Below, one piece after another: positions 50,296 through 58,431 of a stretch of 64,000 nt of DNA. Made by a program: the position numbers and the translations under genes. Position 1 is the stretch's first letter; each line of letters begins with the position of its first letter. The stretch is taken from positions 1 through 64,000 of the forward strand of contig NZ_BJUW01000003.1 in assembly GCF_007988825.1 (NCBI RefSeq), in the 5' to 3' direction. The notes beneath the pieces were generated by a model. That model saw only the letters and a program-made list of their open reading frames with translations. It was not told the DNA's origin and made no database searches. The stretch comes from Microbacterium aerolatum (GTDB lineage: Bacteria > Actinomycetota > Actinomycetes > Actinomycetales > Microbacteriaceae).

Positions 50296-51288
50296 ATGAA
50301 GAAGCCCGTCGTCGTCCTCGCCCTCGCATCCGTCACCGCCCTCGGGCTGGCCGGATGCTCCGCCCCGGCATCGGGGGAGGGCGGCGACGACGGTCTCATC
50401 CACGTCACCGCCAGCACCAACATCTACGGATCGCTGGTCGAGCAGATCGGCGGCGAGCGGGTCGACGTCACCACGATCATCGACTCGGCATCACAGGACC
50501 CGCACTCCTACGAGGCCACGGCCCGCGACCGCCTCGCCGTGCAGGATGCCGACCTGATCGTCGAGAACGGGGGCGGCTATGACGCCTTCATCGACACGCT
50601 GCTCGACGGCTCCGACGCGCACGTGTTCACGGCGGCGGAGTTCTCGCACGACTTCCCCGGCAACGAGGGTCACGACGAGCCGGATGCCGGAGCCGATGAG
50701 GACGCGCACGACCACGATCACGCCGATGAGGAGGAAGGCCACGAGGGCCACGACCACATCGAGGGCTTCAACGAGCACGTCTGGTTCGATCCGCACACGA
50801 TGATCCACGTCGTCGAGGGCCTCGCCGAGGAGCTCGGCGAGATCGACCCCGATGGCGCCGAAGACTTCGCCGCCGCCGCCGACGAGATCATCGCCGACCT
50901 CGAAGGGGCCGAGGCGGAGCTCGAGACCATCAAGACGGAGGCGGACGGGGCAGGTGTGTTCATGACCGAACCGCTCCCCGGATACATCGCCGTGGCCGCC
51001 GGCCTCACCGATCTCACGCCCGAGGGCTTCGCCGAGTCGGTGGAGGAGGGCAGCGACGTCGCGCCGGCGACTTTGCTGGATGCGCTCGAAGTCATCGAGA
51101 GCGGTGACGTGAAGGTGCTGCTCACCAACGCGCAGACCGGCGGGGCCGAGACGGAGCGCGTCGAAGCGGCCGCTGAGGCCGCCGGCATCCCGGTCGTGGC
51201 GTTCACCGAGCTGCTCGAGGACGGATCGTCGTACTCTGAATGGATGCACGACGCGATTCAGAGCCTCGCCGACGCACTCCGTTCGTGA
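50296..51288 (+). CDS. znuA: Zinc ABC transporter substrate-binding lipoprotein ZnuA-like
   Basis: 330 residues. Lipobox 'LGLAGC' near residues 15-20. 'DPHSYEATARDRLAVQDAD' carries the first metal His. An acidic/His-rich loop at ~125-160 ('DAHDHDHADEEEGHEGHDHI') is the hallmark of zinc rather than manganese receptors, followed by 'EHVWFDPHTMIHVVEG' with the second His. It binds zinc outside the membrane for the ZnuC-ZnuB importer. It is the first gene of the Zur-box operon; its TGA overlaps the znuC GTG. Confidence 0.93.
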   Translation: MKKPVVVLALASVTALGLAGCSAPASGEGGDDGLIHVTASTNIYGSLVEQIGGERVDVTTIIDSASQDPHSYEATARDRLAVQDADLIVENGGGYDAFIDTLLDGSDAHVFTAAEFSHDFPGNEGHDEPDAGADEDAHDHDHADEEEGHEGHDHIEGFNEHVWFDPHTMIHVVEGLAEELGEIDPDGAEDFAAAADEIIADLEGAEAELETIKTEADGAGVFMTEPLPGYIAVAAGLTDLTPEGFAESVEEGSDVAPATLLDALEVIESGDVKVLLTNAQTGGAETERVEAAAEAAGIPVVAFTELLEDGSSYSEWMHDAIQSLADALRS

Positions 51289-52169
51289 GTGCGGCCCTTC
51301 GGCCGCTGAGCCCGTCGAAGCGTCAGGGACCGGGAGAGAGGCCCATCCTCGAGATCGAGGGTGCGGCCCTGCGCCGCGACGACCGCGAGCTGTGGTCCGG
51401 CCTCGATCTGACCGTCGAACCCGGCGAGTTCATCGCGGTGCTCGGACCATCCGGATCAGGCAAGACCACCCTGCTGCGCGCGATCCTCGGCCTGCAGCCG
51501 CTGAGCGGCGGACGCATCCGGGTCGCCGGACAGCCCGTGCAGCGCGGCAACCCGCGCATCGGATACATCCCGCAGCAGCGTCCCCTGCCGCCCGACACCA
51601 GCATGCGCGCCCGTGACGTCGTCGCCCTCGGTGTGAACGGTACCCGCTTCGGGCTGCCGATCCCGCGCCGAGGCGACCGGGCCCGGGTCGACGCCCTGCT
51701 CGAAGGAGTCGGTGCGTCGCACTACGCCGATCGCCGGGTCGGACTCCTCTCCGGAGGGGAGCAGCAACGGCTGCGGGTCGGCCAAGCACTCGCTGACAAG
51801 CCGACGCTGCTGCTGTGCGACGAGCCCCTGTCGAACCTCGACCTCGCCAACCAGGTCGGCGTGACCGAGATCATCGACCGGCAGCGCAAGCAGCGCGATG
51901 CCGCCGTGCTCTTCGTCACGCACGACATCAACCCGATCCTCGGCCGCGTCGACCGCATCCTCTACATCGCCGGCGGCCGGTTCGTGCTCGGCACCCCGGA
52001 CGAGGTGCTGCAGAGCCGCGTGCTCACCGATCTCTACGGCACCCCCGTGTTCGTGCTGCGGGCAGGTGACCGGCTGGTCGTCGTCGGCGCCCCCGACGCC
52101 GAGGCGCATCACGAACACCACGATCACGACGCATCCGCCGACTCCGCGAACGAAGGCGGATTCGCATGA
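51285..52169 (+). CDS. znuC: Zinc ABC transporter ATPase ZnuC-like
   Basis: 294 residues from a GTG overlapping the znuA stop by 4 nt. Walker A 'LGPSGSGKTTLLRAI', signature 'LLSGGEQQRLRVGQALADKP', Walker B 'LLLCDEPLSNLD' and H-loop 'FVTHDINPIL'. Its first ~17 residues ('ALRPLSPSKRQGPGERP') are encoded by a REP-like repeat, so the native start may once have been nearer 'ILEIEGAAL'. The His-rich C-terminus 'EAHHEHHDHDA' may hold zinc. The znuB ATG overlaps its stop. Confidence 0.92.
   Translation: MSAALRPLSPSKRQGPGERPILEIEGAALRRDDRELWSGLDLTVEPGEFIAVLGPSGSGKTTLLRAILGLQPLSGGRIRVAGQPVQRGNPRIGYIPQQRPLPPDTSMRARDVVALGVNGTRFGLPIPRRGDRARVDALLEGVGASHYADRRVGLLSGGEQQRLRVGQALADKPTLLLCDEPLSNLDLANQVGVTEIIDRQRKQRDAAVLFVTHDINPILGRVDRILYIAGGRFVLGTPDEVLQSRVLTDLYGTPVFVLRAGDRLVVVGAPDAEAHHEHHDHDASADSANEGGFA
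51306..51320 (+). repeat. REP-like repeat core inside the 5' end of znuC
   Basis: CTGAGCCCGTCGAAG differs at one base from CTGAGCCTGTCGAAG at 54775-54789. This core recurs in many actinobacterial genomes as a dispersed palindrome-like repeat (from memory). Here it is translated as 'LSPSKR' in the non-conserved N-terminal extension of ZnuC. Confidence 0.6.
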
Positions 52170-53056
52170 TCGCGCCGCTGTTCGACTGGGGGGACGTCTT
52201 CTCGTTCCAGGACTACGGCGCGCTCGTCGCGCTGCTCGCGAACTCGATCGTCGCCGGCGCCGTGCTCGGCATCGTCGGCGGCCTCATCGGCGTCTTCGTC
52301 ATGCAGCGCGACCTCGCGTTCGCCGTGCACGGGGTCAGCGAGCTTTCGTTCGCCGGCGCCGCGGCGGCGCTGCTGTTCGGCGGCAGCGTGGTCGCCGGAT
52401 CCCTCGGAGGGGCGCTCGTCGCGGCGATCCTGATCGGCATCCTGGGGTCGAAGGCTCGTGACCGCAATTCGATCGTCGGCGTGCTCATGCCGTTCGGCCT
52501 GGGCCTGGGCATCCTGTTCCTGTCGCTGTATGACGGACGCACCGCCAACCGGTTCAGCCTGCTCACCGGACAGATCGTCTCGGTCTCCAGCCCGGACCTC
52601 GGTTGGCTGATCGGCATCAGCGCGTTCGTGCTCGTGGGCCTCCTGCTGATGTGGAATCCGCTGCGCTTCGACTCGCTCGACCCTGTTGCGGCATCCGCCC
52701 GCGGCATCCCGACGCGCTTCGTGAGCCTGGCGTTCATGGTGCTGCTCGGCCTCATCGTCGCCGTCAGCGTTCACATCATCGGCGCGCTGCTGGTCATGGC
52801 GCTGCTGGTGACGCCGGCCGCTGCGGCGATGCGCGTGAGCGCAGGCCCGCTGGCCGTGCCGCTGCTGGCGGCGCTGTTCGGTTTCGTCTCGGCCGTCGGC
52901 GGCATCCTGCTCGCGCTCGCCGGGACCCTTCCGGTCAGCCCGTACATCACCACGATCTCGTTCCTGATCTATGTCGGATGCTGGGTCGCGCAGCGTATTC
53001 GGAACCGGGTGCGCCGTTCCGCTGCTCCCAGGACCGGCACAACGCTTCCGGCCTAG
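52166..53056 (+). CDS. znuB: Zinc ABC transporter permease ZnuB-like
   Basis: 296 residues, ABC-3 family, about 8 membrane helices. 'RDLAFAVHGVSELSFAGAAA' is the signature region and 'IIGALLVMALLVTPAAAAMR' the conserved late helix. The C-terminal ~20 residues are basic. Its ATG overlaps the znuC stop (ATGA). The zur gene follows after 10 nt but with its own -10 box. The Znu assignment rests on the His-rich receptor and the Zur gene. Confidence 0.92.
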   Translation: MIAPLFDWGDVFSFQDYGALVALLANSIVAGAVLGIVGGLIGVFVMQRDLAFAVHGVSELSFAGAAAALLFGGSVVAGSLGGALVAAILIGILGSKARDRNSIVGVLMPFGLGLGILFLSLYDGRTANRFSLLTGQIVSVSSPDLGWLIGISAFVLVGLLLMWNPLRFDSLDPVAASARGIPTRFVSLAFMVLLGLIVAVSVHIIGALLVMALLVTPAAAAMRVSAGPLAVPLLAALFGFVSAVGGILLALAGTLPVSPYITTISFLIYVGCWVAQRIRNRVRRSAAPRTGTTLPA

Positions 53057-53066
53057 AATCTCGGGT

Positions 53067-53480
53067 ATGGCTCAGCGGAACACCTGGCAGCGCGAACGCG
53101 TGCGCGAAGCGCTCGGCGACGCGCGCGGATTCGTCAGCGCCCAGAGCCTGCATGCCACCCTCCGCGAGGAGAACACCGGCATCGGACTCGCCACCGTGTA
53201 CCGCGCCCTGTCGGGCCTCGCGGCATCCGGTGACGCCGACTCGCTGCAGAGCCCCGAGGGCGAGGCGCTCTACCGCGCCTGCTCGACCGAAGGCCACCAC
53301 CACCACCTGATCTGCCGCTCCTGCGGGCTCACGGTCGAGATCGAGGCGAAGGACGTCGAGGCCTGGGCCAAGCGGACCGCCTCCCTGCACGGATTCAGCG
53401 AAGCCGAACACGTCGTCGACATCTTCGGCCTGTGCACGCCGTGCGCCAAGCAGCGGGCGGCCGCCGAAGGCTCGGCGTGA
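53067..53480 (+). CDS. zur: Fur-family zinc regulator Zur
   Basis: 137 residues. Winged HTH ~10-75: 'LHATLREENTGIGLATVYRA'. The sensory segment 'STEGHHHHLICRSCG' supplies His ligands and the first CxxC pair, and 'FGLCTPCAKQ' the second, forming the structural zinc site of Fur/Zur proteins. Location directly behind znuACB identifies it as Zur. TAGAAT (53054-53059) is 7 nt from the ATG, suggesting a private leaderless promoter in addition to read-through. It overlaps the next GTG by 4 nt. Confidence 0.93.
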   Translation: MAQRNTWQRERVREALGDARGFVSAQSLHATLREENTGIGLATVYRALSGLAASGDADSLQSPEGEALYRACSTEGHHHHLICRSCGLTVEIEAKDVEAWAKRTASLHGFSEAEHVVDIFGLCTPCAKQRAAAEGSA

Positions 53481-54523
53481 GCACCAGCGCGCCCACGCGG
53501 ACGCCGCGTACGGCCCAGGCTCCGCACCCTTCGAGAGGGTCCGGGCGCTCGCCGTGGATCGGTGTCGCGATCGGCGTGGTCGTCATCGCCGCGCTCTTCC
53601 TGATCGACCGGTTCGCCCCCGCGCTGTTCCAGGATGCGCTGCCCACCCGGGCGCAGGACGGTCTCACGCTCGCCCTGAGCGTCCTGATCGAGGCGCTGCC
53701 GTTCGTGGTGCTCGGCGTCGTGCTCTCGATCGTCGTGCAGGTGTGGCTGCCGCCGAACCTGATCCAGCGCTGGCTGCCGCGCAGCGGCTGGGCGCGCAGA
53801 GCCGTGCTGTCGCTGCTCGGGATGCTGATCCCGGTCTGCGAGTGCGGGAACGTCCCGTTCGCCCGCGGCCTCATGATGCGCGGTCTCGCACCCGCGGAGG
53901 CGATGACCTTCCTCATCGCCGCCCCGATCGTGAACCCCATCGTGATCATCACGACGCACGCCGCGTTCGGTTTCGACGGCGGCATCCTCGTCATCCGCCT
54001 CATCGGCGGCTACCTGATCGCCAACCTCATCGGCTGGATCTACAGCCGTCACCCCGACCCCGACGCCATGCTCACCCGTCAGTTCACCGCGACGTGCGAG
54101 CGGGTCACGCACGAGCACGGCACACCGACCCGCCGGAGCCTGACGCAGTTCATCATCGAGCTGCGCGCGGTCATGCCGGCGCTCGTGATCGGCTCTGCGC
54201 TCGCCGGTGCCGTGCAGGTGCTCGTTCCGCGCGACATGCTCCTCGCGATCGGATCGAACCCCGTGCTGTCGATCGTCGCGATGATGGCGCTGGCGATGAC
54301 GGTCGCGATCTGCTCGAACGTCGACGCCTTCTTCGCCCTGTCGTTCGCGTCGACGTTCTCGTCGGGCGCGCTGATCGCGTTCCTGCTCGTCGGACCGCTG
54401 GTCGACATCAAGATGCTCGCGCTGCTGCGCACCACCTTCACCGCGCGCAGCCTGGTGGGCGTGGTCGCGGTGGTGCTCATGAGCGCGTTCGCGATCGGGA
54501 TCGGGGTGAACGTCTTTGGCTGA
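53477..54523 (+). CDS. YraQ/UPF0718 family permease
   Basis: 348 residues from a GTG overlapping the zur stop. About eight membrane segments. The family signature 'IPVCECGNVPFARGLMMRGL' with its Cys-x-Cys, and 'MTFLIAAPIVNPIVIITTHA', appear in the first half and are echoed at 'VAICSNVDAFFALSFA'. UPF0718 members are putative thiol/metal-linked permeases. Encoded between zur and a TIGR03943-like partner, it probably belongs to zinc homeostasis; transport substrate is unproven. Confidence 0.88.
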   Translation: MSTSAPTRTPRTAQAPHPSRGSGRSPWIGVAIGVVVIAALFLIDRFAPALFQDALPTRAQDGLTLALSVLIEALPFVVLGVVLSIVVQVWLPPNLIQRWLPRSGWARRAVLSLLGMLIPVCECGNVPFARGLMMRGLAPAEAMTFLIAAPIVNPIVIITTHAAFGFDGGILVIRLIGGYLIANLIGWIYSRHPDPDAMLTRQFTATCERVTHEHGTPTRRSLTQFIIELRAVMPALVIGSALAGAVQVLVPRDMLLAIGSNPVLSIVAMMALAMTVAICSNVDAFFALSFASTFSSGALIAFLLVGPLVDIKMLALLRTTFTARSLVGVVAVVLMSAFAIGIGVNVFG

Positions 54524-55310
54524 GTCGCGCACGATCCGCTGGTCCGCCGTCGGTACCCGCTGGCTGGGCATCGGCCTCGCCTCGATCATCGCCGTCGTCA
54601 CACTCGGGCTGGGCTTGTCCGGTCAGCTCACCCTGTACATCAGCCCCGAGTCGATCTGGTTCGCCTGCGCGGGTGCGGTCGTCGTGCTCCTCGGCGCGAT
54701 CTGGTCGTTCACGCTGCCGCTCGGAACCGAATCGGATCACGGCCATGACCACGGGATGCCTTCGGCGGCGGTCACTGAGCCTGTCGAAGTGTCCACGGCA
54801 TCCCGCCGTCGCACGCTGACTCTCGTCGGCACCGTCTCGGCGGGCGTCGTCGCGAGCGGTGTCGTGGTCGCGGCACTCGTGCTGCCTCCCGCGTCGCTGT
54901 CGGTGGAACTTGCGATGTCGCGCGCCGATGCCGACCCGACGCTGTTCGCCGGTGCCGACACTCCTACTCTCGGCGTCGCCGACACCACCACCTTCGGCGT
55001 CGGGGAGTGGTCGAGCGTCTTCGCGACCGCGTCCCGTCCCGAGGCATACGACGGCTCGCCCGTCACGCTGGTCGGGTTCGTCACGCCGGGCGACGCGGAT
55101 GCCGTCAACCTGACCCGCATGATCATCACCCACTGCGTGATCGACGCGCAGCCCGCCGCGGTTCCGGTGACGATGGATGCCGACGAGTACGGCACTGGAC
55201 AGTGGGTCGAGGTCACCGGCACGGTCAAGGCGGACGCCGACGGATCGCTGCGGGTGCTCCCGACGTCGGTCGTGACCATCGATGAGCCCGGGGACCCGTA
55301 TGAGTACTGA
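54516..55310 (+). CDS. TIGR03943/DUF1980-like membrane protein (partner of YraQ permease)
   Basis: 264 residues from a TTG at 54516 that overlaps the permease stop by 8 nt. Two N-terminal helices (~12-32, ~42-65), a His-rich segment 'ESDHGHDHGMP', a third helix (~100-125), then an extracytoplasmic C-terminal domain with 'VTLVGFVTPGDADAVNLTRM' and 'ITHCVIDAQPAAVPVTM', conserved in this family. These proteins occur almost always next to a UPF0718 permease. A REP-like repeat is inserted at the 'TEPVEVS' position between helix 2 and helix 3. Confidence 0.85.
   Translation: MAESRTIRWSAVGTRWLGIGLASIIAVVTLGLGLSGQLTLYISPESIWFACAGAVVVLLGAIWSFTLPLGTESDHGHDHGMPSAAVTEPVEVSTASRRRTLTLVGTVSAGVVASGVVVAALVLPPASLSVELAMSRADADPTLFAGADTPTLGVADTTTFGVGEWSSVFATASRPEAYDGSPVTLVGFVTPGDADAVNLTRMIITHCVIDAQPAAVPVTMDADEYGTGQWVEVTGTVKADADGSLRVLPTSVVTIDEPGDPYEY
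54775..54789 (+). repeat. REP-like repeat core inside the TIGR03943-like gene
   Basis: CTGAGCCTGTCGAAG, translated as part of 'TEPVEVS', the usual in-frame reading of this dispersed actinobacterial repeat. It falls in a non-conserved linker after the His-rich segment. Compare 51306-51320. Confidence 0.6.
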
Positions 55311-56916
55311 GGACCGGTCCGGGGCAGAGCCGCCGCGGACGCGCGCCGAGGCGCGCGCCGCGCGCGAGGCCGCCGAGCGGGCGGCTGCGGAGGCTGAAGA
55401 GAGGCTTCGACTCCCTTCGGTCGCTCACCCCGTTTCGTCTGCGGAGGCTTCGCCTCCTCCGCTCAACGAACCGCAACAGCAGCCCGCGCAGCCTCCGCTC
55501 AACGACCCGCGGGGGGAGTCTCCGCAGAACGACCCGCAGCCCTCCCCGCGCGACCGGCGTCGGTTCCTGTACACGATCCTCGCGGTCGTCGGCGTGCTGG
55601 CCGTCGTGGTCGTGGGCCTCGGCGCGGTCAGTCTGTTCCAGGGACCCCGGATCAGTCAGGTGCAGGTCGACCCGCGCGAGGCGATCCAGGTGTCGGGCAG
55701 TCGCGTCATCCTCACCGCGAACCAGGCGCTGGAGGAGATCGACGAGTCCCAGGTCACGGTCGAGCCGGCGGTGCCGTTCACCGTCGACGCCGCAGGGCGC
55801 AACGTCGGCATCCGCTTCACCGTCCCGCTCGACGACACGACCGAATACACCGTCAAGGTGGCGGGAGTCACCGGAAGCGGGGGCGGACCGGCATCCGACC
55901 TGTCGACGACGTTCACGACCCCCGCCGCCGAGATCTTCCTGCTGAACCGCTCCGACGATGACGACTCGATCTTCCGCACCGACCTCACCGGTGAGAAGGC
56001 CGTCCCGGTCTTCACCCACCCCCGCATCAACGACTACCGGGCGACATCCACTTCGCTGGTCGTCGCGGTCGAGGACGGCGACAGCTCCCGCATTCTCGTC
56101 ATGGATCGCGATGGCGAGAACGTGCGCGAGCTCCCTCTTCCCGGCGACGGCTACGTGAGCTCGGTACAGGTGTCCGAGCGCGGCGGACTGGTCGGCTACA
56201 CGTACTCCGACAAGGACCTCACTGAGGACAGCGGCCGGGCCAGCGTGCTCGTGACGCAGCCGCTGAGCGGCGAAGGCGAGCCGCAGATCGTCACGGTCGG
56301 CGAGGAGGAGGCGAGTATCGCCGAATGGCAGTTCGTGCCCGACTCGGCGGCCGTGCTGTTCATCGACTTCGCCGGCACGCTCTCCCTCGATGACCGCTCC
56401 GGCGATGCCGGGGCGCAGAACATGGGGCTCGCGATGCGTCTGCTCGGCGTCTCGCGCGGCACGTACACCGCCGTCATCGAGCGCGTCGACCAGAGCATCG
56501 TGGAGCTGAACCTCGCCGACGGCTCGGAGGAGCCGCTCGCGGCATCCGATCCCGACTACGGCCCTGCGACCGAGATCACCCCGTTCCCCGGCGGAACGCT
56601 GCGCCATGTCGTCGCCCGCGATGCGGACGGGCTGCCCACCGGGCAGGCGATCATCCGCGTCGACGAAGAGGGCAAAGCCGAGCCGCTGATGGACGTCGAG
56701 TCCGGAAACGCGATCCTGCAGGCCTGCGCGTCGCCGAGCGGGCAGTACGCCGCGGTGACGGTGGCGCCGAACCTACCCGAGAACGCCTACGACGACATGC
56801 TCGTCCCGCTGCCCAAGACCCTCGAGACGCACCTGTTCGACCTGCGAAGCGGCGAGGAGCTCGTCGCTCTGACCGGCTTCGACGCGTCGTGGTGCCAGAT
56901 GGCGCCGTCGTTCTGA
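55300..56916 (+). CDS. Membrane-anchored protein with extracytoplasmic beta-propeller-like region
   Basis: 538 residues from the ATG at 55300, overlapping the previous stop by 11 nt. The N-terminal ~88 residues are charged then Pro-rich, and part of them (~35-82) is encoded by repetitive DNA. One membrane helix (~89-112, 'LYTILAVVGVLAVVVVGLGA'), an Ig-like segment (~120-205, 'YTVKVAGVTGSGGGPASDLS') and then repeated WD40/TolB-like strands ('SIFRTDLTGEKAVPVFTHPR', 'RILVMDRDGENVRELPLPGD') follow. No family is assigned; a sensor or binding role outside the membrane is plausible. It abuts the DNA glycosylase gene. Confidence 0.7.
   Translation: MSTEDRSGAEPPRTRAEARAAREAAERAAAEAEERLRLPSVAHPVSSAEASPPPLNEPQQQPAQPPLNDPRGESPQNDPQPSPRDRRRFLYTILAVVGVLAVVVVGLGAVSLFQGPRISQVQVDPREAIQVSGSRVILTANQALEEIDESQVTVEPAVPFTVDAAGRNVGIRFTVPLDDTTEYTVKVAGVTGSGGGPASDLSTTFTTPAAEIFLLNRSDDDDSIFRTDLTGEKAVPVFTHPRINDYRATSTSLVVAVEDGDSSRILVMDRDGENVRELPLPGDGYVSSVQVSERGGLVGYTYSDKDLTEDSGRASVLVTQPLSGEGEPQIVTVGEEEASIAEWQFVPDSAAVLFIDFAGTLSLDDRSGDAGAQNMGLAMRLLGVSRGTYTAVIERVDQSIVELNLADGSEEPLAASDPDYGPATEITPFPGGTLRHVVARDADGLPTGQAIIRVDEEGKAEPLMDVESGNAILQACASPSGQYAAVTVAPNLPENAYDDMLVPLPKTLETHLFDLRSGEELVALTGFDASWCQMAPSF
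55399..55538 (+). repeat. Repetitive, low-complexity insert in coding sequence
   Basis: Contains GAGGCTTCGACTCCCTTCGG, the self-complementary GGAGGCTTCGCCTCC, and three variants of CTCCGCTCAACGACCC (at about 55457, 55491 and, as CTCCGCAGAACGACCC, 55520). It encodes a Pro/Asn-rich linker before the membrane helix. It looks like accumulated intergenic-type repeats that became coding. Confidence 0.6.
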
Positions 56917-57578
56917 TGACGCTGCGCCGTGCCACGAGGAGCGAGCTCGAGGGACTGCCGCTCGAGGTCGCACCGCGCCTGCTCGGCGCGGAGCTGCGCA
57001 CCGTCGTCGACGACGTCGAGGTACGGCTGCGCATCACCGAGGTCGAGGCCTACCACGGCCAGGGGACGGGAGACGTGGCCGACCCGGGATCGCACGCCCG
57101 CATGGGCCGCACGGCCCGCAACGCCACGATGTGGGGCGAGCCGGGTCACCTCTACGTGTACCTGAGTCACGGCATCCACTCGTGCGTGAACGTCGTATGC
57201 GGGCCGGAAGGCACCGCGGGTGGTGTGCTGCTGCGCGCCGGCTCCGTCATCGAGGGGGCGGATGCCGCGGCGCTGCGCTCGGGTCGTGCAGGGCGCGACC
57301 TCGCGCGCGGTCCCGGCCGATTGGGGCAGGTGTCAGGCCTGCGGCATCCGGTTCATGACGGGGTCGATGCCGTCACCGGATCGGAGCTGAACGGCGCCCG
57401 AGCCGAGTTGTGGTGGGGGTCTGAACCCGCCGGCGTCGTGTCCGGGCCGCGCGTCGGCGTCGCGGGTATCGCAGGGACGGATGCCTTCCCCTGGCGCTTC
57501 TGGATCGAGGGGGAGCGGAGCGTCTCACCGTTCCGCTGGGGCCGCGGCGCTGCCGAAGCGCAGGCCATGCTAGACTGA
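56916..57578 (+). CDS. 3-methyladenine DNA glycosylase (MPG/AAG family)
   Basis: 220 residues from the ATG at 56916 (TGATG overlap with the previous stop). 'LPLEVAPRLLGAELR' and 'ITEVEAYHGQGTGDVADPGS' (catalytic Glu in TEVEAY) are the AAG signature, followed by 'GHLYVYLSHGIHSCVNVVCG' and 'GPGRLGQVSGL'. It excises alkylated purines. The family also includes bacterial homologs annotated Mpg/yxlJ. Length is standard. It precedes rpmB by 125 nt, which include an 8-bp-arm inverted repeat. Confidence 0.93.
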   Translation: MTLRRATRSELEGLPLEVAPRLLGAELRTVVDDVEVRLRITEVEAYHGQGTGDVADPGSHARMGRTARNATMWGEPGHLYVYLSHGIHSCVNVVCGPEGTAGGVLLRAGSVIEGADAAALRSGRAGRDLARGPGRLGQVSGLRHPVHDGVDAVTGSELNGARAELWWGSEPAGVVSGPRVGVAGIAGTDAFPWRFWIEGERSVSPFRWGRGAAEAQAMLD

Positions 57579-57586
57579 CTCCTTGT

Positions 57587-57608
57587 CTGTGCACACTCCT
57601 GTGCACAG
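57587..57608. promoter_or_regulatory. Inverted repeat upstream of rpmB
   Basis: CTGTGCAC (57587-57594), 6-nt spacer, GTGCACAG (57601-57608). TAGACT at 57571-57576 just before it could be the -10 of the ribosomal-protein operon, placing the repeat in the 5' leader. Alternatively it terminates the glycosylase transcript, as it starts 8 nt after that stop. No Zur-like motif is present in this region. Confidence 0.45.
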
Positions 57609-57703
57609 TTCGTGTGCTGTCCGATTCCGCAGGGGTCGGCGGCGCGCAGACAAGGGATCTTGGGTGAGGCCGTCCGGTCTCACGGTAATGAAGGAGTAAT
57701 CAC

Positions 57704-57940
57704 ATGGCAGCAGTGTGCCAGGTGACAGGAGCTGTTCCCGGCTTCGGTCACAACATCTCGCACTCGCACCGCCGGACGAAGCGCCGCTTCGACCCGAACG
57801 TGCAGAAGAAGACCTACTACGTGCCCTCGCTCGGTCGTAAGGTCACCCTGAACGTGTCCGCCAAGGGCATCAAGGTGATCGACGCGCGTGGCATCGAGAA
57901 GGTCGTCGCGGACCTCAAGGCGAAGGGTGTGAAGCTCTAA
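57704..57940 (+). CDS. rpmB: 50S ribosomal protein L28 (cysteine-poor form)
   Basis: 78 residues: '[20 protein letters not shown]', '[20 protein letters not shown]' and '[18 protein letters not shown]' are L28. Only one Cys is present, so the zinc-ribbon of the C-plus form is lost. ATG at 57704 follows GAAGGAG with 8 nt spacing. It starts the rpmB-rpmG-rpsN operon and overlaps rpmG by 1 nt. In actinobacteria such C-minus paralogs replace zinc-binding ones when zinc is scarce; here it may equally be the only copy. Confidence 0.95.
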   Translation: MAAVCQVTGAVPGFGHNISHSHRRTKRRFDPNVQKKTYYVPSLGRKVTLNVSAKGIKVIDARGIEKVVADLKAKGVKL

Positions 57941-58110
57941 TGGCCAAGAAGGCTCAGGACGTACGTCCGATCATCAAGCTCCGTTCGACGGCGGGCACCG
58001 GTTTCACGTATGTGACCAAGAAGAACCGTCGCAACACCCCCGACCGTCTCGTGCTGAAGAAGTACGACCCGGTCGTCCGCAAGCACGTCGAATTCCGAGA
58101 GGAGCGTTGA
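57940..58110 (+). CDS. rpmG: 50S ribosomal protein L33 (cysteine-free form)
   Basis: 56 residues, too short for many gene finders. It reads [20 protein letters not shown], then [20 protein letters not shown] and [15 protein letters not shown]. It lacks the four cysteines of zinc-binding L33. The ATG overlaps the rpmB TAA by 1 nt (TAATG), and the stop is 3 nt before rpsN. It belongs to the large-subunit E-site region with L28. Confidence 0.95.
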   Translation: MAKKAQDVRPIIKLRSTAGTGFTYVTKKNRRNTPDRLVLKKYDPVVRKHVEFREER

Positions 58111-58113
58111 TCC

Positions 58114-58419
58114 ATGGCTAAGAAGAGCAAGATCGCTCGCAACGAGCAGCGCAAGGTCATCGTCGAGCGCTACGCCGAGCGTCGCCTCGAGCTGAAGAAG
58201 ACCCTCGTCGACCCGAACGCCACCGACGAGGCCCGCGAGGCCGCTCGCGTCGGCCTGCAGAAGCTGCCGCGCAACGCGTCGCCGGTGCGCGTGCGTTCGC
58301 GCGACGCCATCGACGGACGCCCCCGCGGAATGCTGACCAAGTTCGGCATCTCGCGCGTGCGCTTCCGCGACATGGCCCACCGTGGCGAGCTGCCCGGTGT
58401 GACCAAGTCGAGCTGGTAA
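58114..58419 (+). CDS. rpsN: 30S ribosomal protein S14 (long, zinc-independent form)
   Basis: 101 residues: N-terminal '[20 protein letters not shown]', a ~25-residue insertion relative to the short zinc form, and C-terminal '[20 protein letters not shown]' then '[13 protein letters not shown]'. The CxxC pairs are absent ('[11 protein letters not shown]'), so this is the C-minus type. GAGAGGAG precedes the ATG by 9-16 nt. Last gene of the operon; a TTCG-loop terminator follows. Confidence 0.96.
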   Translation: MAKKSKIARNEQRKVIVERYAERRLELKKTLVDPNATDEAREAARVGLQKLPRNASPVRVRSRDAIDGRPRGMLTKFGISRVRFRDMAHRGELPGVTKSSW

Positions 58420-58431
58420 GCATCGCTTGAG

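Noticed and set aside
57579-57703. A Zur box upstream of rpmB, expected for C-minus ribosomal proteins
   Set aside because: No TGANAAC/GTTNTCA-type dyad can be found; only a GTGCAC inverted repeat is present.
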